DNA from: a virus
Virus record (IMG/VR): IMGVR_UViG_3300046529_000501
Location: 1 to 24,717 of that record
Direction: 5' to 3' (one strand)
Length of the DNA stretch: 24,717 nucleotides
Position 1 is the stretch's first letter. Every line of letters starts with the position of its first letter. Under the pieces are notes generated by a model. The model did no database searches, was not told the origin of the DNA, and saw nothing but the letters and a program-made list of their open reading frames with translations. The translations under genes were made by a program, and so were the position numbers. Shown here in pieces: positions 15,045 to 21,651 of the stretch.

Positions 15045-17131
15045 GCGTTCTGCCGGGCAACCATGACATCGTTGATCCGCTGCACCGCGCTGTGCCGCAG
15101 ATCGTTGGCCCTGGCTTCATCGACCGCCGCCTTCGCGTGCATGCCTCGCAGGCTCGCGCCGTCCATCGCCGCCTGCACCTCCGGCGGCACCACGGTCCCC
15201 GGGTCTGACGGCGGGTCCGGCGGCGCGTTCATGTCGTTCCATCCGGTATGCACGTCGGCGATGTGGTGAACCACCGCGTGTTGGCGCTCCTTGGCCAAAG
15301 CAAAGTCGGCCGCCGCTTTGGCGTTGGTCGCCGTGGTGTCGGCCTGGGCTTTGTCCTGCGCCATCTTCTGCATGGTCTGCTGCTGCTGCGCCTGCGCCTG
15401 CTGGTGCTCTTTCAGTTGCTGCAAAATCTGATCCTTGTTCCGCAGGTTGCTGGCCGCGATCAGGATCTCCGGCGGGATCAGGCCCGGCTGCGTGCCGGCG
15501 AGCTGGATGAGAACCTGGAACTGCTCGGCCTGGATCGAGGGCACGTCGATCCCTTCCTCGATCGTGATGTCCACGTCCAGGTCGGTGATCTTGTTGTCGA
15601 TCCGAATCACCTGGTTCAATCGCGGGTCGCCCGGCACGATCTGCATCGCCTGCATCGCCTGCGCCCGCTGCTGCTCCGGCATCGCCGCCAGTTCGTCCAT
15701 CAGCCGCACCGGCTGATTGATGCCCACCCAGCGCGTCGAACCGAGATCGTCGGTCACGCGCACCCAGCGCCCCGCCGTCCAGTATTGCCGCGCCGCCATC
15801 CACGCCACCTGGTAGACCGTCCGCGACCACATCCGCAGCGTGTCGGCGATCGGCTCGTTGGCCGCCGCGCCGCCGGCCTGCTGCGCGAGGATGGCGCGGC
15901 CGGACAGCTCGCGCGGATCGGTGCCGGACATCGAGGCGTTCGGCCCGGACGCCTGCATCTCGGCGGTCGCGTGCTGCAGCAGCTTGAACTGCCCCTCGGC
16001 CAGGTCGGCGCCGTCGTTGATCTCAAACTTCATGCCGGGATTGATGACGACCAGCCCGTCCGGCCGGGCGACCTCGCGCCGTGCCTTGTCGATGTCCTCG
16101 ACCGCGCCATTCTCCATGATCACTTGCTTGACGCTCAACAGGTGCAGCGCCTTGCTGCGTCGCTTGTTGATTTCGTCCTGCTCGGAGATCAGGTCGCGGA
16201 CCATGCCGTAACGGTTATTCTCACGGTCTACGTGCGCGCTCGCGAGGATCAGGCCCGACGTTGACGTGCCCTTGCTGTTCAGGAACGGCGACCGGCTCGG
16301 CTCGGCGAGGAAACCCACGCGGGTGTACGTCGCCACCCACCATTCGTTGCGCTCCTGCCAATGGCACTGCACAATCCGCACCCGCTCGCGCTTGCTGTCG
16401 CACCAGACCACTTCGTTCGGCCGGTCGCTGTAGGAACCGGTCTGCGTCGCGAAACTGTCGGTAATCAGGCCTTCGGCGTTGGGCCACGTTTCATAGGCCT
16501 GTTCCTTGTCCATCCACAGGACAAGCCCCTTGTAGCGCGCGTCGCTAAAGTCCAGCCGGCGCGAATGCGGGTCCCAGAACAAACGATCGAACGGCACCTG
16601 TGTGATGGTGATGTTCGCGCCGCCCTGGCCGTCATCCTCCAGGCCAAGCTCGCCGCCGCCCACGCCCTCGACCATGAGGTTCTCGTAAACGTCAGACCGG
16701 ATCAACGGGAAGTTGTTATCGTCGGCGATGTAACGAAGTCCCTGCGTCGCCGCGTCGGCCTTGTCCTCGTCGGCCGGGTTGCGCGCGAACGCCTTCGGGT
16801 CGGTGCGCGACTTGCGCTCCAGGCCGCACATCAGTTCAATCTTGCGGCTGCAATAATTGATCGTCACGTCCGGCTGTCCGCGCGCCTTCAGCACGTCCAG
16901 CTCGGCCCGCGTCCATTGGTTCCCACAAACATAATCCCGGTCCCGTTGCGACAGGCGGCGGCCATCAGCGGTCGTCGTCTCGCCGTCCTCGAACCACCGC
17001 ACTAGCCGCGCGTGGAGGTCGTCGAGATTGCGCGGGTAGCGGTCGGACGCGATGCCGGGGCCACCCTTCGGCCGGGACGCCTCGGCGGCCTCCGGGTCTG
17101 TCGGCGGGTCGGGGTAGAGGGATTGCGACAT
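15008..17131 (-). CDS. Portal protein, P22-like
   Basis: A 707-residue protein forming the dodecameric vertex through which DNA is pumped. The N-terminal half matches P22-type portals: QRDRDYVCGNQWTRAELDVL (about 62-81), RGQPDVTINYCSRKIELMCG, RSDPKAF-like TDPKAFARNP, and VPFDRLFWDPHSRRLDFSDA (about 178-197), a hallmark segment. The middle carries RDLISEQDEINKRRSKALHL and QQAGGAAANEPIADTLRMWS. A Gln-rich coiled coil (QQLKEHQQAQAQQQQ, about 575-600) near the C-terminus is expected for the barrel. Size is usual for the family. Start at ATG 17131 overlaps the previous stop by one base. It follows three small genes behind the large terminase. Confidence 0.93.
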   Translation of the reverse strand: MSQSLYPDPPTDPEAAEASRPKGGPGIASDRYPRNLDDLHARLVRWFEDGETTTADGRRLSQRDRDYVCGNQWTRAELDVLKARGQPDVTINYCSRKIELMCGLERKSRTDPKAFARNPADEDKADAATQGLRYIADDNNFPLIRSDVYENLMVEGVGGGELGLEDDGQGGANITITQVPFDRLFWDPHSRRLDFSDARYKGLVLWMDKEQAYETWPNAEGLITDSFATQTGSYSDRPNEVVWCDSKRERVRIVQCHWQERNEWWVATYTRVGFLAEPSRSPFLNSKGTSTSGLILASAHVDRENNRYGMVRDLISEQDEINKRRSKALHLLSVKQVIMENGAVEDIDKARREVARPDGLVVINPGMKFEINDGADLAEGQFKLLQHATAEMQASGPNASMSGTDPRELSGRAILAQQAGGAAANEPIADTLRMWSRTVYQVAWMAARQYWTAGRWVRVTDDLGSTRWVGINQPVRLMDELAAMPEQQRAQAMQAMQIVPGDPRLNQVIRIDNKITDLDVDITIEEGIDVPSIQAEQFQVLIQLAGTQPGLIPPEILIAASNLRNKDQILQQLKEHQQAQAQQQQTMQKMAQDKAQADTTATNAKAAADFALAKERQHAVVHHIADVHTGWNDMNAPPDPPSDPGTVVPPEVQAAMDGASLRGMHAKAAVDEARANDLRHSAVQRINDVMVARQNALAPPEQPGGGP

Positions 17132-17424
17132 CAGGTCAGCGGCGCCCCCGGATTGTTCAAACTCTCTTCGTCGCCGACGAGAATATCAGGGTCGTCCGGA
17201 TCGGCCTGCGACCGCCAACGCGAGGGCAACCCCGATTCATCCACGACAATCTTTCCGGTTCGCAGATCAGCGACGTTGAACCACCAGCCGCTTACGCAAT
17301 CCTCGGCAGGCTCCGCCGCCGCCTCGACGGCCTGTTCTTTCGTTTCAAAGAAGCCGACAAAATCATACCATCCACCAGCCGGGTAGAACTCGTCGCCAAC
17401 AAACAGCGCGAACGGTTTGATCAT
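17131..17424 (-). CDS. Hypothetical 97-residue protein
   Basis: Starts MIKPFALFVGDEFYPAGGWY at ATG 17424, overlapping the preceding stop by ATGA. Content: an aromatic-rich beta segment (YPAGGWYDFVGFFETKEQAV), a short helix, then WWFNVADLRTGKIVVDESG, and an acidic tail (ADPDDPDILVGDEESL). This layout, a GGWxDFVGxFxTxxEA motif followed by a WxxVxDLxTxxIV motif, looks like a small single-domain alpha/beta protein. I have no function. It overlaps the portal start by one base. Confidence 0.76.
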   Translation of the reverse strand: MIKPFALFVGDEFYPAGGWYDFVGFFETKEQAVEAAAEPAEDCVSGWWFNVADLRTGKIVVDESGLPSRWRSQADPDDPDILVGDEESLNNPGAPLT

Positions 17425-17630
17425 GGCACGGCCGGCCGGATCACTTCGCGGATCGAACCCTCACGGGCGGCGGCCATGGCGTCGGCGAGCAGCGATCGTA
17501 TCCAATCCCGATCGATTTTGTAGCCCATGTCCTCGGCCGCCACCATCGCCGCGTCGGCCCACTTGTCCGGATCGTCGCGCACCGAACGCTGGAACTCCGC
17601 GCCGGACATTTCGAGGAAATTGAGTGTCAT
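17421..17630 (-). CDS. Hypothetical 69-residue protein
   Basis: Starts at ATG 17630 (MTLNFLEMSGAEFQRSVRDD), with AGAGG five bases upstream; a GTG three bases further up gives the same protein plus one residue. Predicted nearly all helix: DPDKWADAAMVAAEDMG and WIRSLLADAMAAAREGS. The segment FxRSVRDDPDKWADAAM resembles tiny phage proteins found near terminase genes; no function is known. The end overlaps the next gene by ATGA. Confidence 0.72.
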   Translation of the reverse strand: MTLNFLEMSGAEFQRSVRDDPDKWADAAMVAAEDMGYKIDRDWIRSLLADAMAAAREGSIREVIRPAVP

Positions 17631-17643
17631 CACAGCCTCTCGC

Positions 17644-17952
17644 TCACTGCCGCCTGCCCTTTTCGATCGGAGGGCCGATCTTCGCGTGCATCAACTTGAC
17701 GCCGGCGATTGTTCCGGCCAACCCATCATTGATCCCCTCGCGTATTTCCGAGGCGATCTCCGCCTCGACCTCCGCGCGTGGCGGGATCTCGACTTTTAAT
17801 CCAGGACCGAACCGTAGGACGCCGGCGCAGGCCATGCACACGGTCCAATCTCCGACGTCCGGAACGCTGTCACCAACAAGCGAGCTGGCGGAATTGAGCG
17901 TATACCCACACCAGGGGCAGAGCGTCGGCGTATGTCGCGTTATCCGACTCAA
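17644..17952 (-). CDS. Small zinc-binding phage protein
   Basis: A 102-residue protein. The start is TTG 17952, which overlaps the terminase TGA (TTGA) and lies five bases after GGAGG; a longer TTG start at 17964 has no site. It begins MSRITRHTPTLCPWCGYTLN, with C12-x2-C15 in the chosen frame, and a second pair in WTVCMACAGVLRFG, together a likely zinc ribbon. The rest is helical (EVEAEIASEIREGINDGLAG). Such zinc-ribbon plus helix proteins occur next to terminase genes, but role is unknown. Confidence 0.75.
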   Translation of the reverse strand: MSRITRHTPTLCPWCGYTLNSASSLVGDSVPDVGDWTVCMACAGVLRFGPGLKVEIPPRAEVEAEIASEIREGINDGLAGTIAGVKLMHAKIGPPIEKGRRQ

Positions 17953-19409
17953 ACCGTCCTCCAATCCCGGATTTCGCCTTCGTCTCGATTGAACGCCGCG
18001 TCCCAGGAGTCACGCGGCCGTTGCCGCTCCGCTTCCCGAATGAATGGTCTGCTCATCATTGCGTATCTGCAACTATCTCCGCAGTGATCTTCCGACTCCG
18101 TATCGACGTCCTCGGCCCGGCTCGCGTCGTGTTGCAACGCCGGTAAAGTCCGAATCAGATCCCTGCACGTCGAGAAGAACACCACCATCGGCTTGCCGTC
18201 CGCGTCGCCCACCAGCCGCGCGCGGACCTGATCCCAGCCGCCCATGGCACCTCGCTGCGGCACTCGCTTGTTGTCCCCGGGCCGGAACACGATGCGCGCG
18301 GCGCGTGTCATGCGCGACGCGATGCTCGGCCCGCCGTCCTCGGCGAAGATCGAAGGGTCGGCCACGCCGACGAACCCCCCATCCTTCGGTTTGGGATCGT
18401 CACGCTCCCGGTCCCTGATGCCTTCGGCGACTTGTTCGGCGGTCATGTGCAACCCCACGTTGGGCTCGCCCGGCTTCATGCCATACCACTCCCTGTAGCA
18501 GACGAGGCAACCGCGCGCGATATCCGGTAGTGTCCCATCCGAAACGGCCCACCAATGCACCGCGAATGGCCGGGCCGATCCCCAGTCGAACGAGCGGAAC
18601 CGCGCCCAGTGCTCCGGGAGGGCCCGCGGCGCGATGATGTGGCGATCGCTGGACCACTCGGAAAAGAACGCGCCCGCGATGACATTCCAATCACCTTCGA
18701 GCCACGCCTTGACCAGCTCCGGCGTGCCGACGCCGCGCAGGCGCCGGACATAGTCCTCGCCCAGATAGCGGTTCTGGGCGATGCGGCTGGGCAGGTATAT
18801 CCGCTGCGAGCCGGTGTCCGGGTCGGTGATCACCTTCCATCCACGCGGCGCCGGGTCGATGTAGCGCGCTTTGACCCACTGGTGACCGGAGCCGCCGGGA
18901 TTGCCGGTGAGGCGCATGCCGACCGGAACACCAGTGCCGCTTCGCAGCGTCGCCAGCAATTTCAGTATCGGCGTCGGCGACGGGAAGTTGCCAACCTCCT
19001 CGACATACACTCGCGAAAACGACGCGCCCTGGTAATTTTCGGCGTCGGCGTCGCGGTCGAGATACGCGAACGTCAGGCGCCCGCCGCCGGGCATGACAAC
19101 ACGAGCCGGCCGATAGGTGAACCGCCCGCCGATCTTGCCGTAGATGACGCGCGCGCGTTCCTGGGTCTCGATCAATTCGGTCGCGGTGCGCCGGACCATC
19201 AGCCCGATCGCGTTCTCCTTGTATCGATCCGCGTGGTCGATCCAATCACCCAGGACGCCGTCAGTCTTGCCGCCGCCGCGACTGCCTCCCCCGAATATCT
19301 CCTCAATCGGACAGGCGATGAACGCGGCCTGCCACGGCTGCGGCTCCCAGGCGACATTTACGATGGTTCGCGCTCCCTTCGCGCAACAACGTCCGGGCGC
19401 TTTAGCCAC
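17949..19409 (-). CDS. Terminase large subunit
   Basis: The packaging motor ATPase and nuclease. Walker A is GGGSRGGGKT (residues 40-49 counted from 19409), Walker B is VYVEEVG (134-140), the coupling motif is LTGNPGG (168-174). The C-terminal RNase-H-like nuclease has SFDWGSARPFAVHWW (D275), GVADPSIF (D351) and EDHCGDSCRYAMMSRP (D441 or D445). Start is unclear: GTG 19409 is the only standard codon near, but it lies 51 bases inside a small ORF that has a good site; relatives usually start just before WEPQP. A strong AAGGGAG lies eight bases before an in-frame ATC (at 19364), so a rare ATC start is possible. Length is usual. Confidence 0.93.
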   Translation of the reverse strand: MAKAPGRCCAKGARTIVNVAWEPQPWQAAFIACPIEEIFGGGSRGGGKTDGVLGDWIDHADRYKENAIGLMVRRTATELIETQERARVIYGKIGGRFTYRPARVVMPGGGRLTFAYLDRDADAENYQGASFSRVYVEEVGNFPSPTPILKLLATLRSGTGVPVGMRLTGNPGGSGHQWVKARYIDPAPRGWKVITDPDTGSQRIYLPSRIAQNRYLGEDYVRRLRGVGTPELVKAWLEGDWNVIAGAFFSEWSSDRHIIAPRALPEHWARFRSFDWGSARPFAVHWWAVSDGTLPDIARGCLVCYREWYGMKPGEPNVGLHMTAEQVAEGIRDRERDDPKPKDGGFVGVADPSIFAEDGGPSIASRMTRAARIVFRPGDNKRVPQRGAMGGWDQVRARLVGDADGKPMVVFFSTCRDLIRTLPALQHDASRAEDVDTESEDHCGDSCRYAMMSRPFIREAERQRPRDSWDAAFNRDEGEIRDWRTV

Positions 19410-19492
19410 TCACGGAATTGTTGCGGTGACAGGATCAGGCGCACGACCTCACGTATTTCCGGCCAAGGTGTATCGTTCCACCAACTAATCAC
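19358..19492 (-). CDS. 44-codon ORF between the terminase subunits
   Basis: Too short for many gene finders. It begins GTG 19492, overlapping the small terminase stop as GTGA, with GGGAG five bases upstream, a very good initiation site. The product starts MISWWNDTPWPEIREVVRLI, then LSPQQFREWLKRPDVVARRE and REPS; it is amphipathic and rich in Trp and Arg. It ends EREPS, as does the small terminase (ETEREPS). The codon content looks like protein (coherent WPEIREVVRLILSPQQFREW). It overlaps GTG 19409 of the large terminase in another frame by 52 bases. Role unknown; possibly a packaging accessory peptide. Confidence 0.65.
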   Translation of the reverse strand: MISWWNDTPWPEIREVVRLILSPQQFREWLKRPDVVARREREPS

Positions 19493-19507
19493 GACGGCTC
19501 CCGCTCC
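19358..19507 (-). repeat. Duplicated gene junction flanking the 44-codon ORF
   Basis: 19489-19507 and 19358-19376: GGAGCGGGAGCCGTCGTGA versus GGAGCGCGAACCATCGTAA (minus strand), 15 of 19 identical. Both encode EREPS plus stop. Confidence 0.65.
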
Positions 19508-19902
19508 GTCTCCGGAACATAGGCGTCCATCCATTGCCGCACCGACTCAACCGGCGTCGGCATCCGGACCACGTAGCTTTGCCCCGGCGGATTGAGCGGC
19601 GTTCCGCCCGGCCCGCTGAACTCGTGCTTTTCGCTCCAGCCCATGCGTGCCTGCGTCCACCACTTCGCCGCCGCGACCGCCGCGTTCGGGTGATCGCCGG
19701 TCGCGTGCCGGTAGAGGTTGCCCACGACCATCGCGTTGGCCAGGATGCCGCCCGCTTTCAGTTCGCGTTTGTAATGGGTTTTGAGCGAGCTGCGGCTGAT
19801 GCCGATCGCGGCGGCGATGTCGTCGTAGATGATGCCGCCCGCCACCATCATGCGGACCATGCGCCGGTCCCGCTCGTTCGCCTCATGCTTGGGTTTAGGC
19901 AT
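19489..19902 (-). CDS. Terminase small subunit
   Basis: A 137-residue DNA-recognition subunit of the packaging motor. Residues about 12-50 (RRMVRMMVAGGIIYDDIAAA, then IGISRSSLKTHYKREL) form a helix-turn-helix typical of these proteins. A helical centre (ANAMVVGNLYRHATG, AAVAAAKWWTQARMGW) follows, and then a short beta/proline tail (GPGGTPLNPPGQSYVV). It is immediately upstream of the large subunit. ATG 19902 has AAGGGA six bases upstream, partly overlapped by a small hairpin. Tail EREPS is shared with the next ORF. Confidence 0.88.
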   Translation of the reverse strand: MPKPKHEANERDRRMVRMMVAGGIIYDDIAAAIGISRSSLKTHYKRELKAGGILANAMVVGNLYRHATGDHPNAAVAAAKWWTQARMGWSEKHEFSGPGGTPLNPPGQSYVVRMPTPVESVRQWMDAYVPETEREPS

Positions 19903-19911
19903 GCGATTTCC

Positions 19912-19926
19912 CTTGCCGCCGGCAAG
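19912..19926 (-). promoter_or_regulatory. Hairpin next to the terminase ribosome site
   Basis: CTTGCC, three bases, GGCAAG: a perfect 6-bp stem ending within the AAGGGA Shine-Dalgarno of the small terminase gene. It could limit access to that site. The stem is short and the role is inferred. Confidence 0.4.
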
Positions 19927-19941
19927 AGTCTCGCACGAATG

Positions 19942-20166
19942 CTACCGCCGCGTCACGCCTTCGGCGTGTTCGGCGTTGGCCGCCGCGCGCGCGACGACCC
20001 GCCCCAGCGACGCCAACGCCGATTCGAGCGGCCCCGAATCCGAGTCGGCCGCCCGAGTCGGACCCGAGTCGGCCTCGCGCGACAGCCGTGCCTCAAGCGC
20101 CGCGACGCGACGCTCCAGGCGCTCGATGTCCGGGTCCCGAACTGCTGATTTTCGCAAATGGAACAT
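19942..20166 (-). CDS. Hypothetical 74-residue coiled-coil protein
   Basis: Starts MFHLRKSAVRDPDIERLERR at ATG 20166. Residues about 14-30 (IERLERRVAALEARLSRE) have clear heptad spacing of a coiled coil; the rest is Asp/Ser/Ala-rich and probably disordered. No ribosome site is evident, so the start or the gene itself is less certain. It precedes the small terminase by about 40 bases, and the AT-rich gap before it (20167-20253) could hold a promoter for the late genes. No family assigned. Confidence 0.52.
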   Translation of the reverse strand: MFHLRKSAVRDPDIERLERRVAALEARLSREADSGPTRAADSDSGPLESALASLGRVVARAAANAEHAEGVTRR

Positions 20167-20253
20167 GATAAGAACATAGTGCTGAAACGCGCGGAAAACA
20201 ACGGATTATCGTGTGTCAGACTGATGATTTATCGTTACAGCGATCGGTGGTCA

Positions 20254-20607
20254 TCAAGGTTCCTTGGCGATGAAATGCGGCATCGGCCTTGTCAGCGCAT
20301 CAAGTCGCATTTTCTCCAACGCGAGCAATTCCTCGACCGTCCAGCCGTCAAGGCCACGAGGCGGAAGCCCGGCCTCCTGCCGGTCATAATCGGTAAAGAC
20401 CTCGACACCCTGCGCCATCATCTCATCCTGGATGATCCGAGATACGCGCCGGGGCAGATCAAGTTCGGGGTCGGCCATATCCAGGATCGGATTGAGAAGG
20501 TGCATCAAATGGGCAGTGAGCCGCATTGCGCGGTTGTATCGGACATCCGGCCGCAACGTGCCGCCTGGCCAGCGAGGCTTGGTCGTCTTCGTTTCAGTAG
20601 GTGGCAT
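20254..20607 (-). CDS. Hypothetical 117-residue protein
   Basis: Starts MPPTETKTTKPRWPGGTLRP at ATG 20607 with AAGGA eight bases upstream. The N-terminus is basic and Pro-rich; the centre is helical (YNRAMRLTAHLMHLLNPILD and VSRIIQDEMMAQGVEVFTDY), and the C-terminus is helical (VEELLALEKMRLDALTRP). I recognise no family. It follows the ribbon-helix-helix candidate by three bases, so the two form one transcription unit. It does not look like a toxin. Confidence 0.68.
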   Translation of the reverse strand: MPPTETKTTKPRWPGGTLRPDVRYNRAMRLTAHLMHLLNPILDMADPELDLPRRVSRIIQDEMMAQGVEVFTDYDRQEAGLPPRGLDGWTVEELLALEKMRLDALTRPMPHFIAKEP

Positions 20608-20610
20608 GGT

Positions 20611-20940
20611 TCAATTCCTTCTCACGCGCGCCAGCAACTTCCGCACCGTCGCCCGCGCGGCGCGCATGAGCGGGTCGTCCGGGCCGCTGCTGACCTCCTT
20701 GGCGGCGCGGATCAGTTCGGCCACGTCCCGGCCCGATGGCGCGTCCCGCCGCGGCGTCGGCCGCGCGATGGCGAGCGCGGTGCCGGGTTCCAGGTGCGGC
20801 CGGACGACAGCCTCCAGCCATTGGCCAACCGTCACGCCCTCGGCGCGCGCGGCCCTGGTGATTCCGGTGATGACGTCGGTCGATATCGCCTTGACGGTCA
20901 TCGGCTTCAGCACATCGATGCGAGGTTCTTCGTCATCCAT
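20611..20940 (-). CDS. Putative ribbon-helix-helix DNA-binding protein
   Basis: The chosen start is ATG 20940 (MDDEEPRIDVLKPMTVKAIS), giving 109 residues; a GTG at 20991 would add residues encoded by the repeat array and is less likely. The core MTVKAISTDVITGITRAARA followed by EGVTVGQWLEAVVRPHL (about residues 14-50) follows the ribbon-helix-helix layout: a short beta strand, a helix, a turn with Gly, and a second helix with W and L. Such dimers bind tandem short repeats. The C-terminal half (SGRDVAELIRAAKEV, RAARATVRKLLARVRR) is basic and helical. The region just upstream has five copies of a GGTTTACC-like octamer, suggesting autoregulation. A partner toxin gene was not seen. Confidence 0.68.
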   Translation of the reverse strand: MDDEEPRIDVLKPMTVKAISTDVITGITRAARAEGVTVGQWLEAVVRPHLEPGTALAIARPTPRRDAPSGRDVAELIRAAKEVSSGPDDPLMRAARATVRKLLARVRRN

Positions 20941-20945
20941 GGGGA

Positions 20946-21008
20946 GGTTTACCTGGTTTGCCGGTCTCGGTTTACCAGACAATCCGGCCACGGTAAACCC
21001 GGTTTACG
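20946..21008 (-). promoter_or_regulatory. Operator-like array of five GGTTTACC octamers
   Basis: Sites on the plus strand: GGTTTACC 20946-20953, GGTTTGCC 20955-20962, GGTTTACC 20969-20976, GGTAAACC 20992-20999 (inverted), GGTTTACG 21001-21008. Two pairs are spaced nine bases apart; the first, third and fourth are spaced 23 bases apart. 20993-21007 forms a perfect 7-1-7 inverted repeat. The left end overlaps the likely ribosome site of the ribbon-helix-helix gene. Binding by that protein is inferred. Confidence 0.7.
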
Positions 21009-21039
21009 CCGAGGGTTATCGGCTACACCAGCGCGCGCG

Positions 21040-21261
21040 TCAGTCGTCGGGCCACGCCGTCACGTACAAGCCAACGATCGGAGGCCGCTTGTTCTTCATC
21101 TGCGCGGCCGTGTGGGTGACGGGGGACACCATCGGCGGCCCGACCTCGACGCGAAGGCCGGGATACTCGCGGCACCAGTCGGCGATGTCCGCCTTCGGGC
21201 TGCTCGTGTTCGTGAACCAGCCGCGACCGTCCGGCAGATGGGCCTTGCGCCGCTTATTCAT
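21040..21261 (-). CDS. Hypothetical 73-residue protein
   Basis: Read from ATG 21261 (MNKRRKAHLPDGRGWFTNTS), which overlaps the stop of the upstream gene by ATGA. There is no separate strong ribosome site, so coupling is likely. The sequence has a beta-like core (WCREYPGLRVEVGPPMVSPV and PPIVGLYVTAWPDD) and two Trp. The longer frame above the ATG is a shadow of the neighbouring gene. Function not known. Confidence 0.7.
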   Translation of the reverse strand: MNKRRKAHLPDGRGWFTNTSSPKADIADWCREYPGLRVEVGPPMVSPVTHTAAQMKNKRPPIVGLYVTAWPDD

Positions 21262-21641
21262 TTCGGAAAAGTTCTGAAAACATGCGCGGGCCTCAACTCG
21301 GTCGTGTGCTTCTTCACCAGCCGCGCCAGCTTCCGGGGGTCGAGGCCGAGCTTCTCCACGTCCTCGACGAACGCCTGATGGTCGAACCGCTCCAGCGCCG
21401 TGACGACAGTCATGACAATCCGGACCTTCTTGCCGTCGAACACCGTCAGTTGAGTCCCCGCCTCGAATGGATCGCGTTCGTAGTCCGGCATCGCGCCGGT
21501 CGCGATGCACTGGGCCTTCGCCTTGCCGCGCCGGACCTCATCCTTGCGGAGTGCCTCGGAGGCCTCGTGGTATTCCAGCGCGGCCTGCTCGCGTTTTGAC
21601 AGCGGGGTGGTGCCGGCTTTGGGTTTCGGTTTGGCGGCCAT
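21258..21641 (-). CDS. Hypothetical basic 127-residue protein
   Basis: Starts MAAKPKPKAGTTPLSKREQA at ATG 21641; ATG 21653 or 21650 would add three or four residues (MMFS). None has a clear ribosome site. The protein is Lys/Glu-rich with a helical start (SKREQAALEYHEASEALRKD), a beta middle (AGTQLTVFDGKKVRIVMTVV) and a helical end (AFVEDVEKLGLDPRKLARLV). It opens the leftward run of genes; its start overlaps, in opposite orientation, the start of the rightward regulatory gene at 21652. A strong leftward terminator lies just upstream. Function unknown. Confidence 0.68.
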   Translation of the reverse strand: MAAKPKPKAGTTPLSKREQAALEYHEASEALRKDEVRRGKAKAQCIATGAMPDYERDPFEAGTQLTVFDGKKVRIVMTVVTALERFDHQAFVEDVEKLGLDPRKLARLVKKHTTELRPAHVFRTFPK

Positions 21642-21651
21642 GGAGAACATC

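Noticed and set aside
18555-19595. Long plus-strand frame opposite the large terminase
   Set aside because: Shadow of terminase codons; no ribosome site or recognisable motif.
20215-20253. 12-codon ORF after the 117-residue gene, with AAGGA upstream
   Set aside because: Too short to separate from chance; no RNA structure or repeat supports it.
20611-20940. Toxin-antitoxin module
   Set aside because: The ribbon-helix-helix candidate lacks a toxin-like neighbour; the next gene (117 residues) has no toxin features.
21505-21651. Longer N-terminus for the rightward gene at 21652
   Set aside because: Those codons are antisense to a leftward gene and read unlike protein, whereas ATG 21652 has GGAG six bases upstream.
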